Assembly (NCBI GenBank): GCA_963969395.1
Contig: OZ017795.1
Span: forward strand, 36,375,063 to 36,439,062
Direction: 5' to 3'
Length of the DNA: 64,000 nucleotides
Source of the DNA: Pseudoscleropodium purum
Taxonomy: Eukaryota > Streptophyta > Bryopsida > Hypnales > Brachytheciaceae
Translations under genes and position numbers: made by a program
Notes under the pieces: generated by a model
What the model saw: the letters and a program-made list of their open reading frames with translations, nothing else
Databases searched by the model: none
What the model was told of the DNA's origin: nothing
Shown here: in pieces, positions 24,219 to 37,194 of the stretch
How positions within the stretch are numbered: the stretch's first letter is position 1
Layout: every line of letters begins with the position of its first letter

Positions 24219-25845
24219 AATTAAGGTACATAAAATATATAGAGAATACTCATTTCAAATGGTAATTTTTGGTGCCTATGTATACATTAGAGATGGGATC
24301 ATGCAAGGTCCTGAATCTTGATAATTATAATATCCTCGATGATATATATACTCTGAAGGCAAATGATTGCATGTTTGTGATGATGTCAAGATTTTGGTGA
24401 CTAAAAGGCTAATGGGGGTACTTGATACCTTTAGAAAGTCCTCGGTGAGACTATGTACAATATTTTTTTTTATAATACTTAGAGTGATAATGCAAATGAC
24501 ATTGGATTTTCAGATTTTAATCTAATTAAAAAATAGAAAATTGGATGGGAATTTGAAAATTGGTTGCAAAAAACCATCAAGCCATCAAACAATAGTTGTC
24601 ATGCTGCAACATTCAGTCAATATTTTATTTTATTTTTTATTTAAAAAAATGTTTGCCAATATCTTACTTTTACCAAATTTTTCTTCTTTTCTAAAATTTA
24701 AAAATATTTTTTCCAATATTTTTTCTATTTTTAATTTCCAATATTTATTAAAAAAATGTAATTGCAAAATTGATGGAATATATATATTAAATGTGAGTGC
24801 TACAAATAATTTGCTGTATTTAACCCCTAAAAGTTCCTTGATTGTAATTTCACAAAAAAAAACCCTCCAAAACTTGTGAAATTTGGAAAGGAAGGGTATG
24901 TTATCTCCTTTGACACATCTGTACCGATAGAGAGAATTCTTCGCTTGTTTCCTTTGAGATTTGTTAGTGAGGGTAGTGACACCTTTTTCAAGAAGGAAAA
25001 TTTTCTTCAACAATGAGAAGTTGGTGAAAGAAGAAAGGAGTCAATGGAGAGCCCTTGTGTATGAAGAAGGTGTGACCCCCTTTTTTGATGTGTCAAGGAT
25101 GGAACATGAAAACTAGAGAATGGGTTTTACATGTTTGTACTGGATGGGTAGGTTTGCATGATTCGAGGATCCAATTACAAAGGTTGGAGTCCCGGGGTTG
25201 AATTGTTATAGACCAAGTTGATGTGCACATTTGTCAACAAAGCAAACTATCGGCAACACAAGGGTAAAAAATTCTTCATGAAATCTTCCAAACACCCATT
25301 TCTTCAGCTCCCAAGGTGAAGAATGGTTTGGTTCAATTAACGGGGAATGAGAGCTTTGCAATCCAAGCACAACCAACATGAAAGCAGCACGGCTCAATTC
25401 TCCATTAATTGAACCCTTGGTGGAGAAGGGTGTGACTACTCTTATTGTTCGCCCTTCCATTCTTTGAGATTGCCTTGAACATTGATGTTTTGTATCCATG
25501 CTCTAGTGAAATTCTTCGCTACCCTATATTTCGAAGAGGAAGATGGAAATACTCTATTCTATTGTACGGGAACTGGCATGAAATGTGCAGATTTGAAATG
25601 TGAAATGTGAAGTAAAGTATAATTGTGACATGAAGTATTTCTTCACCTTAGTTGAAAGTGCAGATATTCTTTCATCATCAAGAAAATTGTTAAGAGTGAC
25701 TAGTTGTTTGGTTCATTATATAATGTGACTTAAGTTTGTCACATAATTTAATTGCACTACAAGACTATTAGTGAGTTTCTTACATAACGGTGATTGACTG
25801 TTGAAATACTCTAGAATTCTAACACACATCAAGGCCTGTGGAGGG

Positions 25846-25916
25846 TGGCATCTTGGTTGAAAATAAATGATCTCTTCTTAGAGACGTGGGTTCAATCTCC
25901 TACGGGTGCCATTGTA
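25846..25916 (+). repeat. tRNA-like segment, copy 3
   Basis: Matches the unit 1 segment at 18060 in its box-like motifs and acceptor-like pairing. Confidence 0.3.
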
Positions 25917-26062
25917 CCTCGACTTATGTTGAGGTGGATTCAAGTGTATTCAATCCTGTTGGTAGATTGCATATACTCAAATCAACCTCCGCATAAGTTG
26001 AGTACTTTACGAAGTTATGGGCCATATTTTTAATTATGTTGTAGCTCACTAGTATATCATTT

Positions 26063-26290
26063 AAGCATATAGAATATTTACAATCTGAGTTTTTTTGTTA
26101 AAGATGCCATAATGTTCAATGATAACTAAATAAAAACTTGTTATACACTTGTTAGAATCCATCAACATTTTCAGTAAAAAAAACCCATGACTAAATCAAC
26201 ACCAAATCAACTCAAGATTGATGATTTTCACTCATTTTTTAAGCTTTCTAAAAATCATTTTCACTCATTTTCACTCACCAAAAATCAATT
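26063..26290. repeat. Partial tandem unit 4
   Basis: Starts at the same anchor as units 1-3 and follows them for about 230 bp, to the CACTCACCAAAAATCAA stretch, where homology stops. Confidence 0.65.
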
Positions 26291-26829
26291 TCTAAGAAAA
26301 AGTTACATTTATTTTTCAACAAATATTTTTTGAAAAAAATAGAAATGGCATCTAATCTATGTCATTCCATATCTTTTAAAGCTTCATTGGTCTTATTGAA
26401 ATTAAAGTTGAGCTATCTCTTAAAAATTGTCAAGCAACCTATTTTTATCCCTCCCTCCAAAGTAAAAAAATAATAACCATCAGATGAGATTAAAAAAAAC
26501 TAAGACCACCCTTTGCTATTGTGTAATGTGAATTAAGAAAAAAATATTGTTGAAGTCACACTAGTAGCATGATTTGAAAAGAAAACAATAATTTTTTTTG
26601 AAAAGTTAACAATGGTGCAATTTGGTTGTGTAATATATGTATGTGGTAGTGACAATAGGACTTCGTTTATGCTTCTTCATGTAAACATGTAATATATAAA
26701 TCAAATATTCAAATTAATTAATTTTGTTGATTCATAAATTATACATTATGATTGACTTTGAAAAATGTATTCGGTTGTAGAAAAATAATTGAAACTAAAT
26801 TTATTGAAGGATTTAATTAAAATTTTGTA
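26291..26829. repeat. AT-rich dispersed repeat
   Basis: About 26522-26850 is a diverged direct copy of the left edge of the window (about 14-340). No coding content. Confidence 0.5.
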
Positions 26830-27180
26830 CAATTCATTTTAAGAACCAAATTAAAATTAATTTATTTGAGAGGATGAATTCAAATTATCTCATTTGAGGG
26901 AATGAATTCAAATTAATTCATTTCATAGAATGGATTCAAATTAATTCATTTCATAGAATGGATTCAAATTAATTCATTTCATAGAATGGATTCAAATTAA
27001 TTCATTTCATAGAATGAATTCAATGCAATTCATTTGAAAAAGTGAATTCATTGTAATTTTGTTGAGAGAATGAATTCAAATTAATTCATTATGTAAATAG
27101 GATTCAAATTGATAAATTTCATAGAATAAATTCAATGTAATTCATTTGAGAGAATGAATTCAAATTAATTCATTTGAAAT
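26830..27180. repeat. Tandem array of about 28-bp AT-rich repeats
   Basis: The core holds four consecutive near-identical units built of ATTCAAATTAATTCATTTC plus ATAGAATGG (about 26905-27020). More diverged units with GAATTCA and TTCATTTGA blocks lie on both sides. Arrays of this kind arise by slippage or unequal exchange. Non-coding. Confidence 0.8.
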
Positions 27181-29921
27181 AATTTTAGCAATATGAAAAA
27201 GACAAATTTTAGTAGCATGAGATTGAAGAAAAAAATGTTGAAGAGATTAGGGTTTAGGATTGAATGTAAAAGTTTTACATTGAATTTTTTTATTGAATTT
27301 TTCAATGTAATTTAGGATTTGTTGCACGAAGGAAGCAATTGAGGAGGAAGGAAGTGAATTTGGAGATTGAATGTTTCAATGTAGGAAATTGGAAATGATT
27401 TTTGTCCAATGGCTACATGCCATGTGTACAAAAATTATTCCCTGACTACCTTACCATTAGGCATGTACATGGTTTTACATTATCACCTCCAATGAAGTGA
27501 TAGTGCCTCTCCACCTTTTAGATATTGTATTCACAAGAAACATCCACCTCAAAAATTGTATATTATTTCTATAACTAAAGTGCAATGAGATAGTAAAATG
27601 TGCCTATGTATTAGAGGATATTTTTACAAGTTGAGTACTTTATAGACTTCCTATAGTAGTATGGTGATTAACTTCTAACTACCCAAGTGAACCAACAATA
27701 TATGGTCATTCTAAAATTTTAGGCTCACTTTAGTGTGGGCCGTTAAGTTCTTTTGATCATTTGAATTTTTTTACAGGAAGTATTGAAGGTTAACTATTGA
27801 AAGCTTGATCTTCTACTAAAGAAAGTAAATATTTGATTTTTAAGAGGTTTTTGGAAGTGCATGTGAGTGTACTAACACAATTTCTAGTTTTTCATATCAC
27901 CTCCGATCCCCCAAAACTCATTTATCCAAAATTCTTTAACATTGTGGGAAGGGGCAATATACTAAAAATAGAATAGATACATTTCTCTTATTATAATCTC
28001 ACAACTCTTATGCAATTTCACATTCAAAATTGGTATGTTTATTAATAAGAAACCATTTTAAGCATCTATATAATTAGATTTGGAAAAAAAAAATTGCTTC
28101 ATTGAGAATAATTATTGGCCCAAAGTCTTTATTTAAAGAAAAACACACTTTTAAAGACTTGGGCAATTGGTAATTAAGTGTTAAAAGTGAGGAGTTTCTC
28201 TTTGGCCCTAAACCAAAGGTGACCCTAACATCAATAGACATGATCCTAGAACTAAATACACCAAGATGCATTGCCGTTTGGAATTCCTCAAAGAAAACCG
28301 TGATAGGCTTCCTATAGAATCAATAAAGAATCCACTCAATAAGCCCTTTTGTATTTGGAGACAATATTTTGAAGTAGTTTTGGGCCTCTAAACATCAAAA
28401 GACTTCATTAATTGACAATTTTGTTTTTCCTTCTATCTTGTAAGTGTTTCTATCTATGAATCTTATAAAGAATGAAAATCAAGTTTGGTGAAGGCTTTGC
28501 ACCCCCGCCTAGACTTTCAACTCAATTCTTCAACATATACATTTTCTAATTCAAAAATTGTAATTGCAAAAAATTGTAAGCTAAGAATATGCATGGGCTT
28601 ATTGTGTAGTACGTAGTCATAAGTAATGCATCAAAATCTATTTTCACTAGGAATGCAAAAATCTTGCAATGTAGATGATGAAAGTTTCTATAATTTCTTC
28701 CACATAATTTTTCTTATATTAGACCAATTAAAAAACCCATGAATAAATATGATAAATGTACAATTTAAAAGATTTTCAATGTATTAATAATCTAGTATAT
28801 AGACTGTTTTAATTTTAATCATTCAAGAACTACTTTCTCGCTTACTACTTTGAGACATGTATCATGTGTTTTATTAGTTCCAACTTCAAAAAGGAGGAAA
28901 AAATACATTCTGAGCTTTGGTTGAAAATAGACAAATAGTTGCACCCTATAGGTCGGATATCACTTCTTGGTAACAAGAATGTATGGTTCTACCCTGGAAG
29001 TTAAAATTACAATGTTCCAAATTGATGAAATTGTTTGCATAAGTTCTATTATCATACAATGTTTTCTTAAATGCAAATATACAATTAAATTATAAAAGAA
29101 ATTAATTTTTTTGATATAAATATAAATTTATGTAAATCACATTGATATTTTAAAATTTAAATATTATAGCTTTGATATTTAAATTTATAATTTTGGTTCA
29201 ATTATCTAATAAGATGAATAATATTATTTTAAAATTAAATATATTATAAATAAGTTATCCTGATAATCAAATGAAATGACAAATATTAGGCCTAAATATT
29301 TGTCTATTTTTGGTTTGAAAAAAATTCAAAGGGAGTATATTCTTCAAGGAAGTGGGCTAGGCCCTGCAAAAAATTGCAAATGGGAAATTCTAGTGCCCTT
29401 TTCAACCTACTCTACCCCTCTTCTACATAGAAGTGTAAAACTCCAAAATCGAGGGATCCTCTACCCATAGCCAACTCAGTGAGTAATATAATAATTGGGA
29501 ACTCCAACTTCTAGCTTTGAAATACCCTATGCCAAGGACAAATTCGATGGAAATTAAGTCATTTAAAAAAAAAAAGTATCACATGTCATCTTGTCAATGG
29601 TGTGAGGTGACATGGACCCCTCATAATTTGGCATGGAAATTCAATTTCACCAAATCAAACCTTCATGCACAGTGTAGGCTCATCAACTTGTTACAATTGC
29701 AACCTCAAAGTTTGGATTTTCATTGTGCATTGGTGGAGGCATGGTACATGAACACGTCCATCCTATGCTTTTGGACAAGCCAAATATTGAAAAGTAGCAC
29801 CATTTTCCCATTGGCAAAGATGCTCTAAACAATGATATGTGCGGACCCTGAACTTTTGAGCCTACACATGTGCCTCTACTCAAATTGCTCCAACTTCGGT
29901 GTCCTTTGGTGGCAATGATTC
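27181..29921. other. AT-rich intergenic region
   Basis: No gene recognised. Open frames at 28271-28074 (minus) and 29517-29828 (plus) have no recognisable motif. Homology to the flank of the second GST copy begins at about 29870. Confidence 0.4.
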
Positions 29922-30215
29922 TAAGGTAACTACGCCTAATTTCAACTACTTTCTAAAATTGTAGTCTAGATTCTTGTCTAAAATGTACTAACACTATTCA
30001 TAAAAGTCTACGTTCAATTTTGGAAACATTTGTTTTCAGCACTTTGAAAATCCATAATTTATTCATACAATGTCCAAAAAATGCATTTTAAGAGAATCTA
30101 GAATCTCGTTTTGACTTCCAATCAAAGACCCCCACAAAAAATTTCAATATAATAATGGAAACCATGCTGAGCAAATTGCTAAATTATTTGTGTGATTTTA
30201 GGTGTAGTTACCTTA
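29922..30215. mobile_element. Miniature element with TAAGGTAACTAC ends, copy 1
   Basis: The left end TAAGGTAACTACGCCTAA and right end TTAGGTGTAGTTACCTTA form an 18-bp inverted repeat with one mismatch. The paralogous flank near 37245 lacks it, showing the empty site. Internal sequence resembles 39523-39753. No coding capacity; target duplication not resolved. Confidence 0.8.
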
Positions 30216-31031
30216 TTTCCTCTAACCTTAATCTCGAGCCTACTCCTAAGCATGTTTGAAAAGTACAATACTGACTAATGAACATCAAGTGCAATACATT
30301 GGCTAAAGAGTGCTTAACGACATCCCATCTAAACTGCCACACTTTCCCAGACAATAACTCTGTGAGTCTCTCCCAAGGGATTTTGTATGTATACAACAAC
30401 CCTTTTTCGCATTGAGGGGCCAGATTGCACCAATTCAAAATAAATTTCTACTTTTTGTCAAGTAAAAGTAATCTTTTTCCGCCAAAATTTTTTCACGTCT
30501 ATGAAAAATGTGGATGATGAAGTCACCAGATTTGAATGAAAAAGTGCATGAATATGATTGAAAAGTGTTTTCTTGTTCCAAAAGATGGATGAATATAGAA
30601 ATACAATGCTTCACCAAATTTGAAGTGATTACCATCCCAGCACTTTCTCAAAAGGCACGTTCTGAGAAAGTAGAAAAAAAAGGGCTGGTATACAATAAGC
30701 CCCGCGTTCATCGATCTGACTCTGCAGGAGACGTGAAGACTTGTTCAATTACTCGCACCTTTTTCATGCTTGGTTGAAGCATCTCACTGGCTCTTACACC
30801 ATACGGAAATTGTGTTCCAAGCTTGGGCTTCCATAGATCTCTCGATCTAGCAAGTTCATGCGGATCTCTTCAAATTAAGAGCCTCAGTCTATGTGTTGCA
30901 TGCAGACTCACAGCAACCCCTCCTCGGAAGTTGAACGCCATCGCTGCGTCAAATTGAGGCCATTTGCTACATTCGTGCCGACTTTAGAGCGTCCCCTGCC
31001 GCTACTACCGTATGAAACTGCAAGCTCTGTA

Positions 31032-31037
31032 CACGTG
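31032..31037. promoter_or_regulatory. G-box-like CACGTG upstream of GST copy A
   Basis: A CACGTG palindrome about 520 bp upstream of the start codon. G-boxes are bound by bHLH/bZIP factors. It is not conserved at the matching place in copy B, which has a CACGTG elsewhere (37427). Function is inference. Confidence 0.25.
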
Positions 31038-31556
31038 AGGAGTATCGCAGATCGATCTTCAGAATAAGGTATTGAATGATTACCGGCCAGCCGCATCGTT
31101 TTAAGCATTTTATCGAATACTTAGAAGTGGGATCCTGCAATGTTTCGTAAGAGATCTGCCACTTTGGTTTACAACGACAAAAACTCTCTTTGAGATCAAA
31201 TTCATAGCAATATGTCTGAAGTTCTTATACAATCATTGAGAGTGGCTGAGTGAAGTTAGGTCACTATTGAAAGGATAATAGACAACCCCACGTCCTAATT
31301 ATCAAAGAGCAGTGGTGATGGACATTAGCCAAGACATGCTTACTCCACCTGTAGCAAGTCCAACCAAACATGAGTTGTTGGTAACAGGGGTCAGCATAGG
31401 AGGCGGAAATGAACTGGTGTTTGTTGGATGGAGCTCAGAACTATTGCTGACTCGATCAGTTCGAGTGCTGTTATAAGAAAAAGAGTCATAAAGGGCGCTT
31501 GTTGCTTTGAGTTTTATGCAGGAAATAAGGGCTGGCAGTGAAAGATTCAAGCAGCC

Positions 31557-33499
31557 ATGGTGATGAAGCTGTATGGGATGAGCAATTTGTATAAGCAGCG
31601 TGCCATTCTGCCACTCTTCGAGGCCAAGGTATAGATTTCTCCTCTTCCAGGATCTCGTGCTGACAGAAGTTGATCTGTTCGAGTTCATTGCAAACAATAG
31701 CTTACTAACTAATTGCTAACATAATTAACCTGTGATTGTAAACTGCGGGCTGTGGTGAAGGTGGATGTTGAGAAAGAATTAGAGTTGGTGAAGGTGAACG
31801 TATTGGACGGACATCACCTGCTGCCCATTTCCACCCAAAAGCAGGTAAACCAGACATTTTCTTTGCTGAATGTTTGCTTAGAATTTGAAGTAAACCAGAA
31901 ACGTTGCTTGTCCTAAAGTTTCAGCCATTGTTGATGAAGTTTTTTCTTTCATGGACTGTGGCGGCAGCCGTTTCAAAGAGTTCCTTACTTCGAAGATGGC
32001 GACATCACAATCTTCGGTAAGCAGGTTTCTATTTACTTCGAAACAGCTCAAGCAGGCTAGGAACATTGATTTCCAGCGGTACATTTTGTAGGCAATATCG
32101 GTGGTAAATGATACAGTAGAACCTCTGATAAGCAAGAGGGCTGAGACCAATCTGACACAGAAGAGAGGTTATTACAATTCGGGAGGGTCATTGCATGAAC
32201 AAGGTTTGTAGTCATTGCACTAATGAGTTCACATTGATTATTCATTCTATATTGTACAAATCAAAGAACATTGGACACATTGATGACAACTTGAGTCACA
32301 AAACAATACCTTCCTTACTCTTGCGCACGCACACATTACAATTGTAAGGTAGTCACTTCTTACATTTTGTATGTGGCACAAGCTAGGACTAGCTATCAAT
32401 ATTGTAGTAGAGAGGTTTATTACTTTAAAGAGTGAGGTTTATGAGAAGTAAGTTCTACTATACTTATTGTGAGACATTGAAGTTCATACCACGACCTAAT
32501 TATGACATGTACCTAAATGCATTGCTTCATAATTCAAGCATAAATATAAGTTCACCACTTCAATATCAAACTTGTGTTTGTTTTTGATCAACTACCCTTT
32601 GAACCCTTCTAAAGATGTTTGTGGTAGGTTAAAGGAGCGATATCAACAAAGAAAGTCTAGTCCAAAGTTTACACAAATTCATTTGTAAGTTAAATTACAA
32701 ACTCCACTTTCAAAACCAAATATTGTATAGCAACAATTACGGAGAGTTTTGGATTCTACAACCAAGCACGTTGCTTTTCAGCAACCCCACTAGTTTGACA
32801 TTTTGTCACTGTAGTGCGTGGTGAGAAGCGATGCTATTCTCGTCTCCTAGGGAATGAGCTCTTTATTTGGTGCATTGGAATCCTCTCTCTTTCATCTTTC
32901 ATTTGCTAACATGTAAAGTGAAACGAAGTATGCTCGAAGTTCAATTGCTTCTTCATACGCATTTGGGTGTCATCACATCAGGCAATTGCCCTAACTAACT
33001 GGGACTTGAACCTCCACGTACAACCTTGACAGAATCCCGAGCCATCGCCAGGTACTTAGCCGAGAAATACGAAGGTCAAGGAACAAATCTCCTGGGCAAG
33101 ACGGCCAAGGAGAGAGCGGCCGTGCACCAGTGGTGCGAGACCGAAGCCCACAGCTTCAGGGAAGCCTGTTTACCCTTGATCAGGGAACTCTACTACGCGG
33201 AAGCTCAGAAACGACCTGTGGACGAAGAAATTGTGAAACGCTGTGAGCCTGGGTTCAACCAAGTGCTGGACACTTACGAAGCGCATCTGAGCTCGCAAGG
33301 AACCAAGTACTTGGCTGGGGATCAGTACTCCCTGGCGGAGATTTTCCACACGCCAATTGTGCATTTTCTGGTGCAGCGTCGGCCGGATTTCTTCGCAACG
33401 CGGCCTCGTGTGTCGGCGTGGGAGAAGGACATCACCACTCGTCCTTCGTTCGTGAAGTGTCTCCAAATGGACTGGCAAAGCGCTCCGCGTCTGGAGTAG
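31557..33499 (+). CDS. Phi-class glutathione S-transferase, copy A (4 exons)
   Basis: Conjugates glutathione to electrophiles in the cytosol. Exons: 31557-31628, 31761-31844, 31968-32016 and 33033-33499, all with GT-AG borders and matching phase (672 nt, 223 residues; phi enzymes are usually about 210-220). N-terminal thioredoxin-like domain: MVMKLYG start, PFQRVPYFEDGD (residues 53-64), then ESRAIARYLAEKYEGQG from residue 69. C-terminal helical domain: AAVHQWCETEAHSF to the end. Odd points: residue 11, aligned without gaps to the catalytic Ser of phi GSTs, is Leu, and the usual GQVP glutathione-binding motif is QRVP. The enzyme may have lost or changed glutathione chemistry, although the frame and splice sites are intact. 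The start is the first ATG giving the MVMKLYG motif shared with copy B. Confidence 0.88.
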
Positions 33500-33590
33500 G
33501 AAAGTTTGGGGAGGAACTGCGTGAGGTTGTGCGGAGATTGAGCATACGAGGTGAACCACTGGTTGGCCTTTGTTGAAATTTCTTAAATCA

Positions 33591-34970
33591 CTCTTTGTGC
33601 TCTTTGCAATTGAAATGACAGTTTTGAGTGTTTTCTTTTAAATTTCAAAAGGTCCTCGAACTTTAGAGATTGTAGTTTGTACTAGAACAATTTAAAAAAA
33701 ACCAATAACTAAACAAATGAACACAATATTAGTCAATAATTTTTCAAACCAATTGAAACTTCAAATAAATAGATTTAAGTGTATAATGTTTTTTGAAACT
33801 TTAGGTTCTCTCTATATCAATATAAATGAAAATGAAAATTGGAATAATGATGTAACTAAGATTTATTAATTCAATGACTTGTACAGTGCATAAAGTTAGA
33901 AACATCTTGTACCACAAAATGGTGACATGATGATGATAGTTGTATATAATATATGAGCTTCAAATGGATTTTGAAATTCACTACAACATACCTAGTGCAA
34001 TTAAATGGTTTAGTGTATCTCAATTTGAATGATTCATTCATCTATTTGAATTATACATGCATTTTGAGTACAATTTTTTTTAAAGTGATAATACACTGAA
34101 AAGCATAAAATTGCTACAAAAATTGGCAATGATGTCATTTTTTGAGGATAAAAAAAATGAGTATTCAACCATATTACATCTAGTGGATGTAAATGCAGTC
34201 ATCAAATGAAGGTAGCATTTTGCATTGCCTAAAAGGAAACACTAGATATATTGATTGCATTAAAGAAAAATCCAACCTCTATGCAATTGTTGTATAACAT
34301 TGTATATTGAAGAACCATATAAGACAATTTTATTCATAATAGGGATTCAATTTTGAGTCGCAAAAGACATTCCACAATAGACATATAGTCATTAAGGAAA
34401 GGTCTCAATAGAGAATATTTCTACTAGTCTTTTCAAGGATGCAAAAGAAGCCTCCAAGGTTGTCCGTTGGAACAATACATACTACAAGCCTTCACAATAT
34501 TGGCATGATTCTAGAGGGACAAAATCTAACAAGCTCAAATCTATCAAAGAAAGCAAAATTTTGCCCAATTAAAAATTGTTGGGCCCTAACTTGTTGATAA
34601 GAGCAACTCCAATGCAACCAAAAACAACTACACCAACAACATAAAAATACACCCCTATGCACCTAGTATTAGTTTCTCTTCATTTCAATCCCCACCAATT
34701 TCTTTCTTAAGCCTAATAAATTGATGAGATACGGAAAGCTTACAGGTTGAATCACAATAGAAAAAAATTATAATTGCCATACTTTTTCAAGCTTTGTTAT
34801 ATGTGGCAATAAAATGGAATACCCCTTAAGCATCTTGCATAGGTATTTTTTAATGTAGAATCTTTCCTCTCCCTCTATATAAAATGCAGAAAAATCCATC
34901 TAAGGTTTGGATTGTTGCCATTGCATTGAGTTAAGTTTTTTTTAAAAGTCACCAAAAGAGAATGAGGTCC
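33591..34970. other. AT-rich intergenic region
   Basis: Downstream of GST copy A. No coding frame, RNA gene or clear element recognised. Confidence 0.5.
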
Positions 34971-35269
34971 CATTAGAAGATGTTCAATTGCTTTGGAGGG
35001 TTGTGAGTTCCTTGAGGTTTTTAAACTCTAAGAACTCATTGCACTTGTTGCCTAATGTAGCACAACGACTTCCATATCATTAAAAAAATTCCAAAAAGAA
35101 ATTAATTTTTTTACAACTTTCTTTTTCATTTTCAATTTTTTCAATTTAAAAAAAATTAATTAATAAATAAATCTAACAACAGCTGTTCCCAGGTTGCTAG
35201 GGGAACAACAATTGAAACAGCCTTGAAACAGCCCTCTCAACCCCACCCCACCCCCAAAATCTTCTAATG
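34971..35269 (-). mobile_element. CATTAGARG miniature element, copy at 35.0 kb
   Basis: Ends CATTAGAAGATG and AATCTTCTAATG. It lies in reverse orientation relative to the copies at 36407 and 62437: its left part (GGAGGGTTGTGAGTTCCTTGAG) is the complement of their right part. An AT-rich core separates GC-richer subterminal blocks. Confidence 0.65.
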
Positions 35270-36406
35270 ACCTTTTTCTATTTCAAAATTCTAATACATT
35301 TTTGTAATCACTTCACTGTATTGGTAGCATAGGTTACTCTATTTTTGTACATGTAGATAAAGAAAAATGACTAGTCAATATATTGCACATATAGAGCATT
35401 ATGATTGGCTTTGAACAATGTTATGTAGCCCATGAACTCTTGAGCCTATATTAGGGCTTTTTTTTGGCTTTTTTGTGCCAAATTGCACTAGCATAAAATA
35501 ATTTGGCTAAAAAATGGCAACAAATTATGAAGTTTTTTGCTAGAAGGGTGAAAGCATAGTACAGTTGTACATAATCATAGTCACAGTATAATTTCTATAC
35601 AAGATGAAAGTTTGGAGTCAATTTTTTTTTTTATAGTTTTTATAACTTTAAAAAAATAAAAAAATAGATCAAAGTCTTCATCTTGCATACATTGTTAAAT
35701 GTAGAACAAAAAGTGATTTTCATCTATTACTTTAATGTATAGAGTATTATCACAAATTTAAATTTAACTTTTCTTGCCTAGTTGAAGATTTTATTTTTAT
35801 AATTCAAAGAGTTAAAGCCAATGCCTTTATGTTTAGGTACTTAGATTAGGCATTTGATGAGTCTTTTAGGGTCTATATTCTATATAAGAAAATATCCTTG
35901 CAAATATGTGATTTTAGTATGAGGCCCAAATTTTTAATTTAAAGTGTATTTTTTTAATTTTTAATTTGAGAATCTATTAAAAGACCTTTTAATTGAGATG
36001 ATACAACTTTGAATTTTATATAAATGATAATTTGGCTCCATTTAGTGTCAATTTGGATAAATTTAGTACCAATTTTGGTACATTTTGTACTAGTTTTTAG
36101 TGGTTCGTATCTTTGGCAGGGAACAACCATAGTGTGCAATCACCTAGAAAATTTTGAATTATAAAAAAATCTTGGATGAAGTCACCTAATTGTGAATGAA
36201 AATAGAATTATAAACATGTAATATATACGAATGTGATACTTTGTATTCAATATGTTGATGAATGTTGAAATTTGGAGCACCACTATAACATTTTATATCA
36301 CCACTTCATGAAAAATGAAAAGAAACAAAACTCGTCAATATATGTATAGGAGCCAACCCATTTCTAATCACCCCTACTTCTAATTCATAGACTAATCTCT
36401 TCATGT
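35270..36406. other. AT-rich intergenic region
   Basis: No gene recognised; low-complexity A and T runs. Confidence 0.5.
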
Positions 36407-36670
36407 CATTAGAGAATTTCTAGGGGGTCAGAAAGGCCGTTCTAGGCCTATTTCTCCGACCTTGTTCCTACTATCAGCTTTGTTTTTTTTGGAAATTTTT
36501 TTAAAAATGAAAAATGAAAAAAGAAACAATTTTTTTAAAAATGAAAAATAAATAAATTGGTGACTTGGTAGTCACCATGCCACATTAGGTAGCAATTGTG
36601 AGGTTGTTCCCCCAACGCTAGTAGCTCAAGGAACTCGTAGCCCTCCAAAGTTGTTGACAATCTTGTAATG
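36407..36670 (+). mobile_element. CATTAGARG miniature element, copy at 36.4 kb
   Basis: Left end CATTAGAGAATTTCTAGGGG, right end GACAATCTTGTAATG. It shares TCACCATGCCACATTAGG-type text with the copy at 62437. Non-coding. Confidence 0.65.
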
Positions 36671-37194
36671 GAAGTTGTGGTGCGGTTCCCAAAGTAGTTG
36701 TCATGCATTATCATTGGTTGTCAAGCTTTCAATATTGCAACTAGCCCTTGGTTGATTTTGCACCGAGCCTATGGTTGGAAATAGAAAAGTCTATATGACC
36801 AATATAGGTCATATAGTTTAGCTAAAAAACTTATGATAATTATATTTTGAGTTACTTGGTAAGGACGAGCCAAACTCCACTGAAATCATCATTTTCTAAT
36901 ATCGTGGGAATCAATCGCTTAAAAAAATGAAAAAGTAGTCATTGGAAGTCAAACTACTATAGAAGAAGTTCCCTTTTCACAACAAACATGGAGGATGAAT
37001 AGTTGCATGCTGTCCTATGTAGAGGAATTCTCTGTCATCCATCGGACACTTAATGTCTATGGCGGCCTTATAGGGTTAAAAAATTCTGAAAAAATCATAT
37101 ATTCCTTCCAAACTCTTTTTCTACATTAGGGAAAATTTCTACACTCACGAAATCTGCACTCCACATGCCCGGAACTGCTTAAGTGGTTGGAAAT
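36671..37194. other. AT-rich spacer before GST copy B
   Basis: No gene recognised between the miniature element and the start of the GST duplication. Confidence 0.4.

Larger units (their letters stand above)
23037..26062. repeat. Tandem unit 3 (about 3.0 kb)
   Basis: Close copy of unit 1 with the same internal order. It carries the 530-bp element (23689-24218), an open minus-strand frame (25499-25206) matching 17760-17431, and the tRNA-like segment (25846). Partial unit 4 follows. Confidence 0.8.
29870..33590. repeat. Segmental duplication, GST copy A
   Basis: Direct partner of about 37195-40370. Shared landmarks include CTTCGGTGTCC (29895 / 37234), the GAACGCCATCGCTGCGTCAA stretch (about 30932 / 37553), all four GST exons and their introns, and the 3' flank. 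Differences include a miniature element in the 5' flank here and one in intron 3 of the other copy. Confidence 0.85.

Noticed and set aside
15263..26062. Interpretation of units 1 and 3 as LTRs of a retrotransposon
   Set aside because: The presumed interior (unit 2) itself starts and ends with the same repeat, no gag/pol, primer-binding site or TG...CA ends were found, and unit 4 continues the tandem pattern.
26830..27180. CRISPR-like array
   Set aside because: The repeats are contiguous without unique spacers and the genome is eukaryotic; it is a minisatellite.
31302..31697. 131-codon minus-strand frame over GST exon 1
   Set aside because: It is opposite a spliced GST exon with good splice sites; the frame has no motif and is not equally open in copy B.
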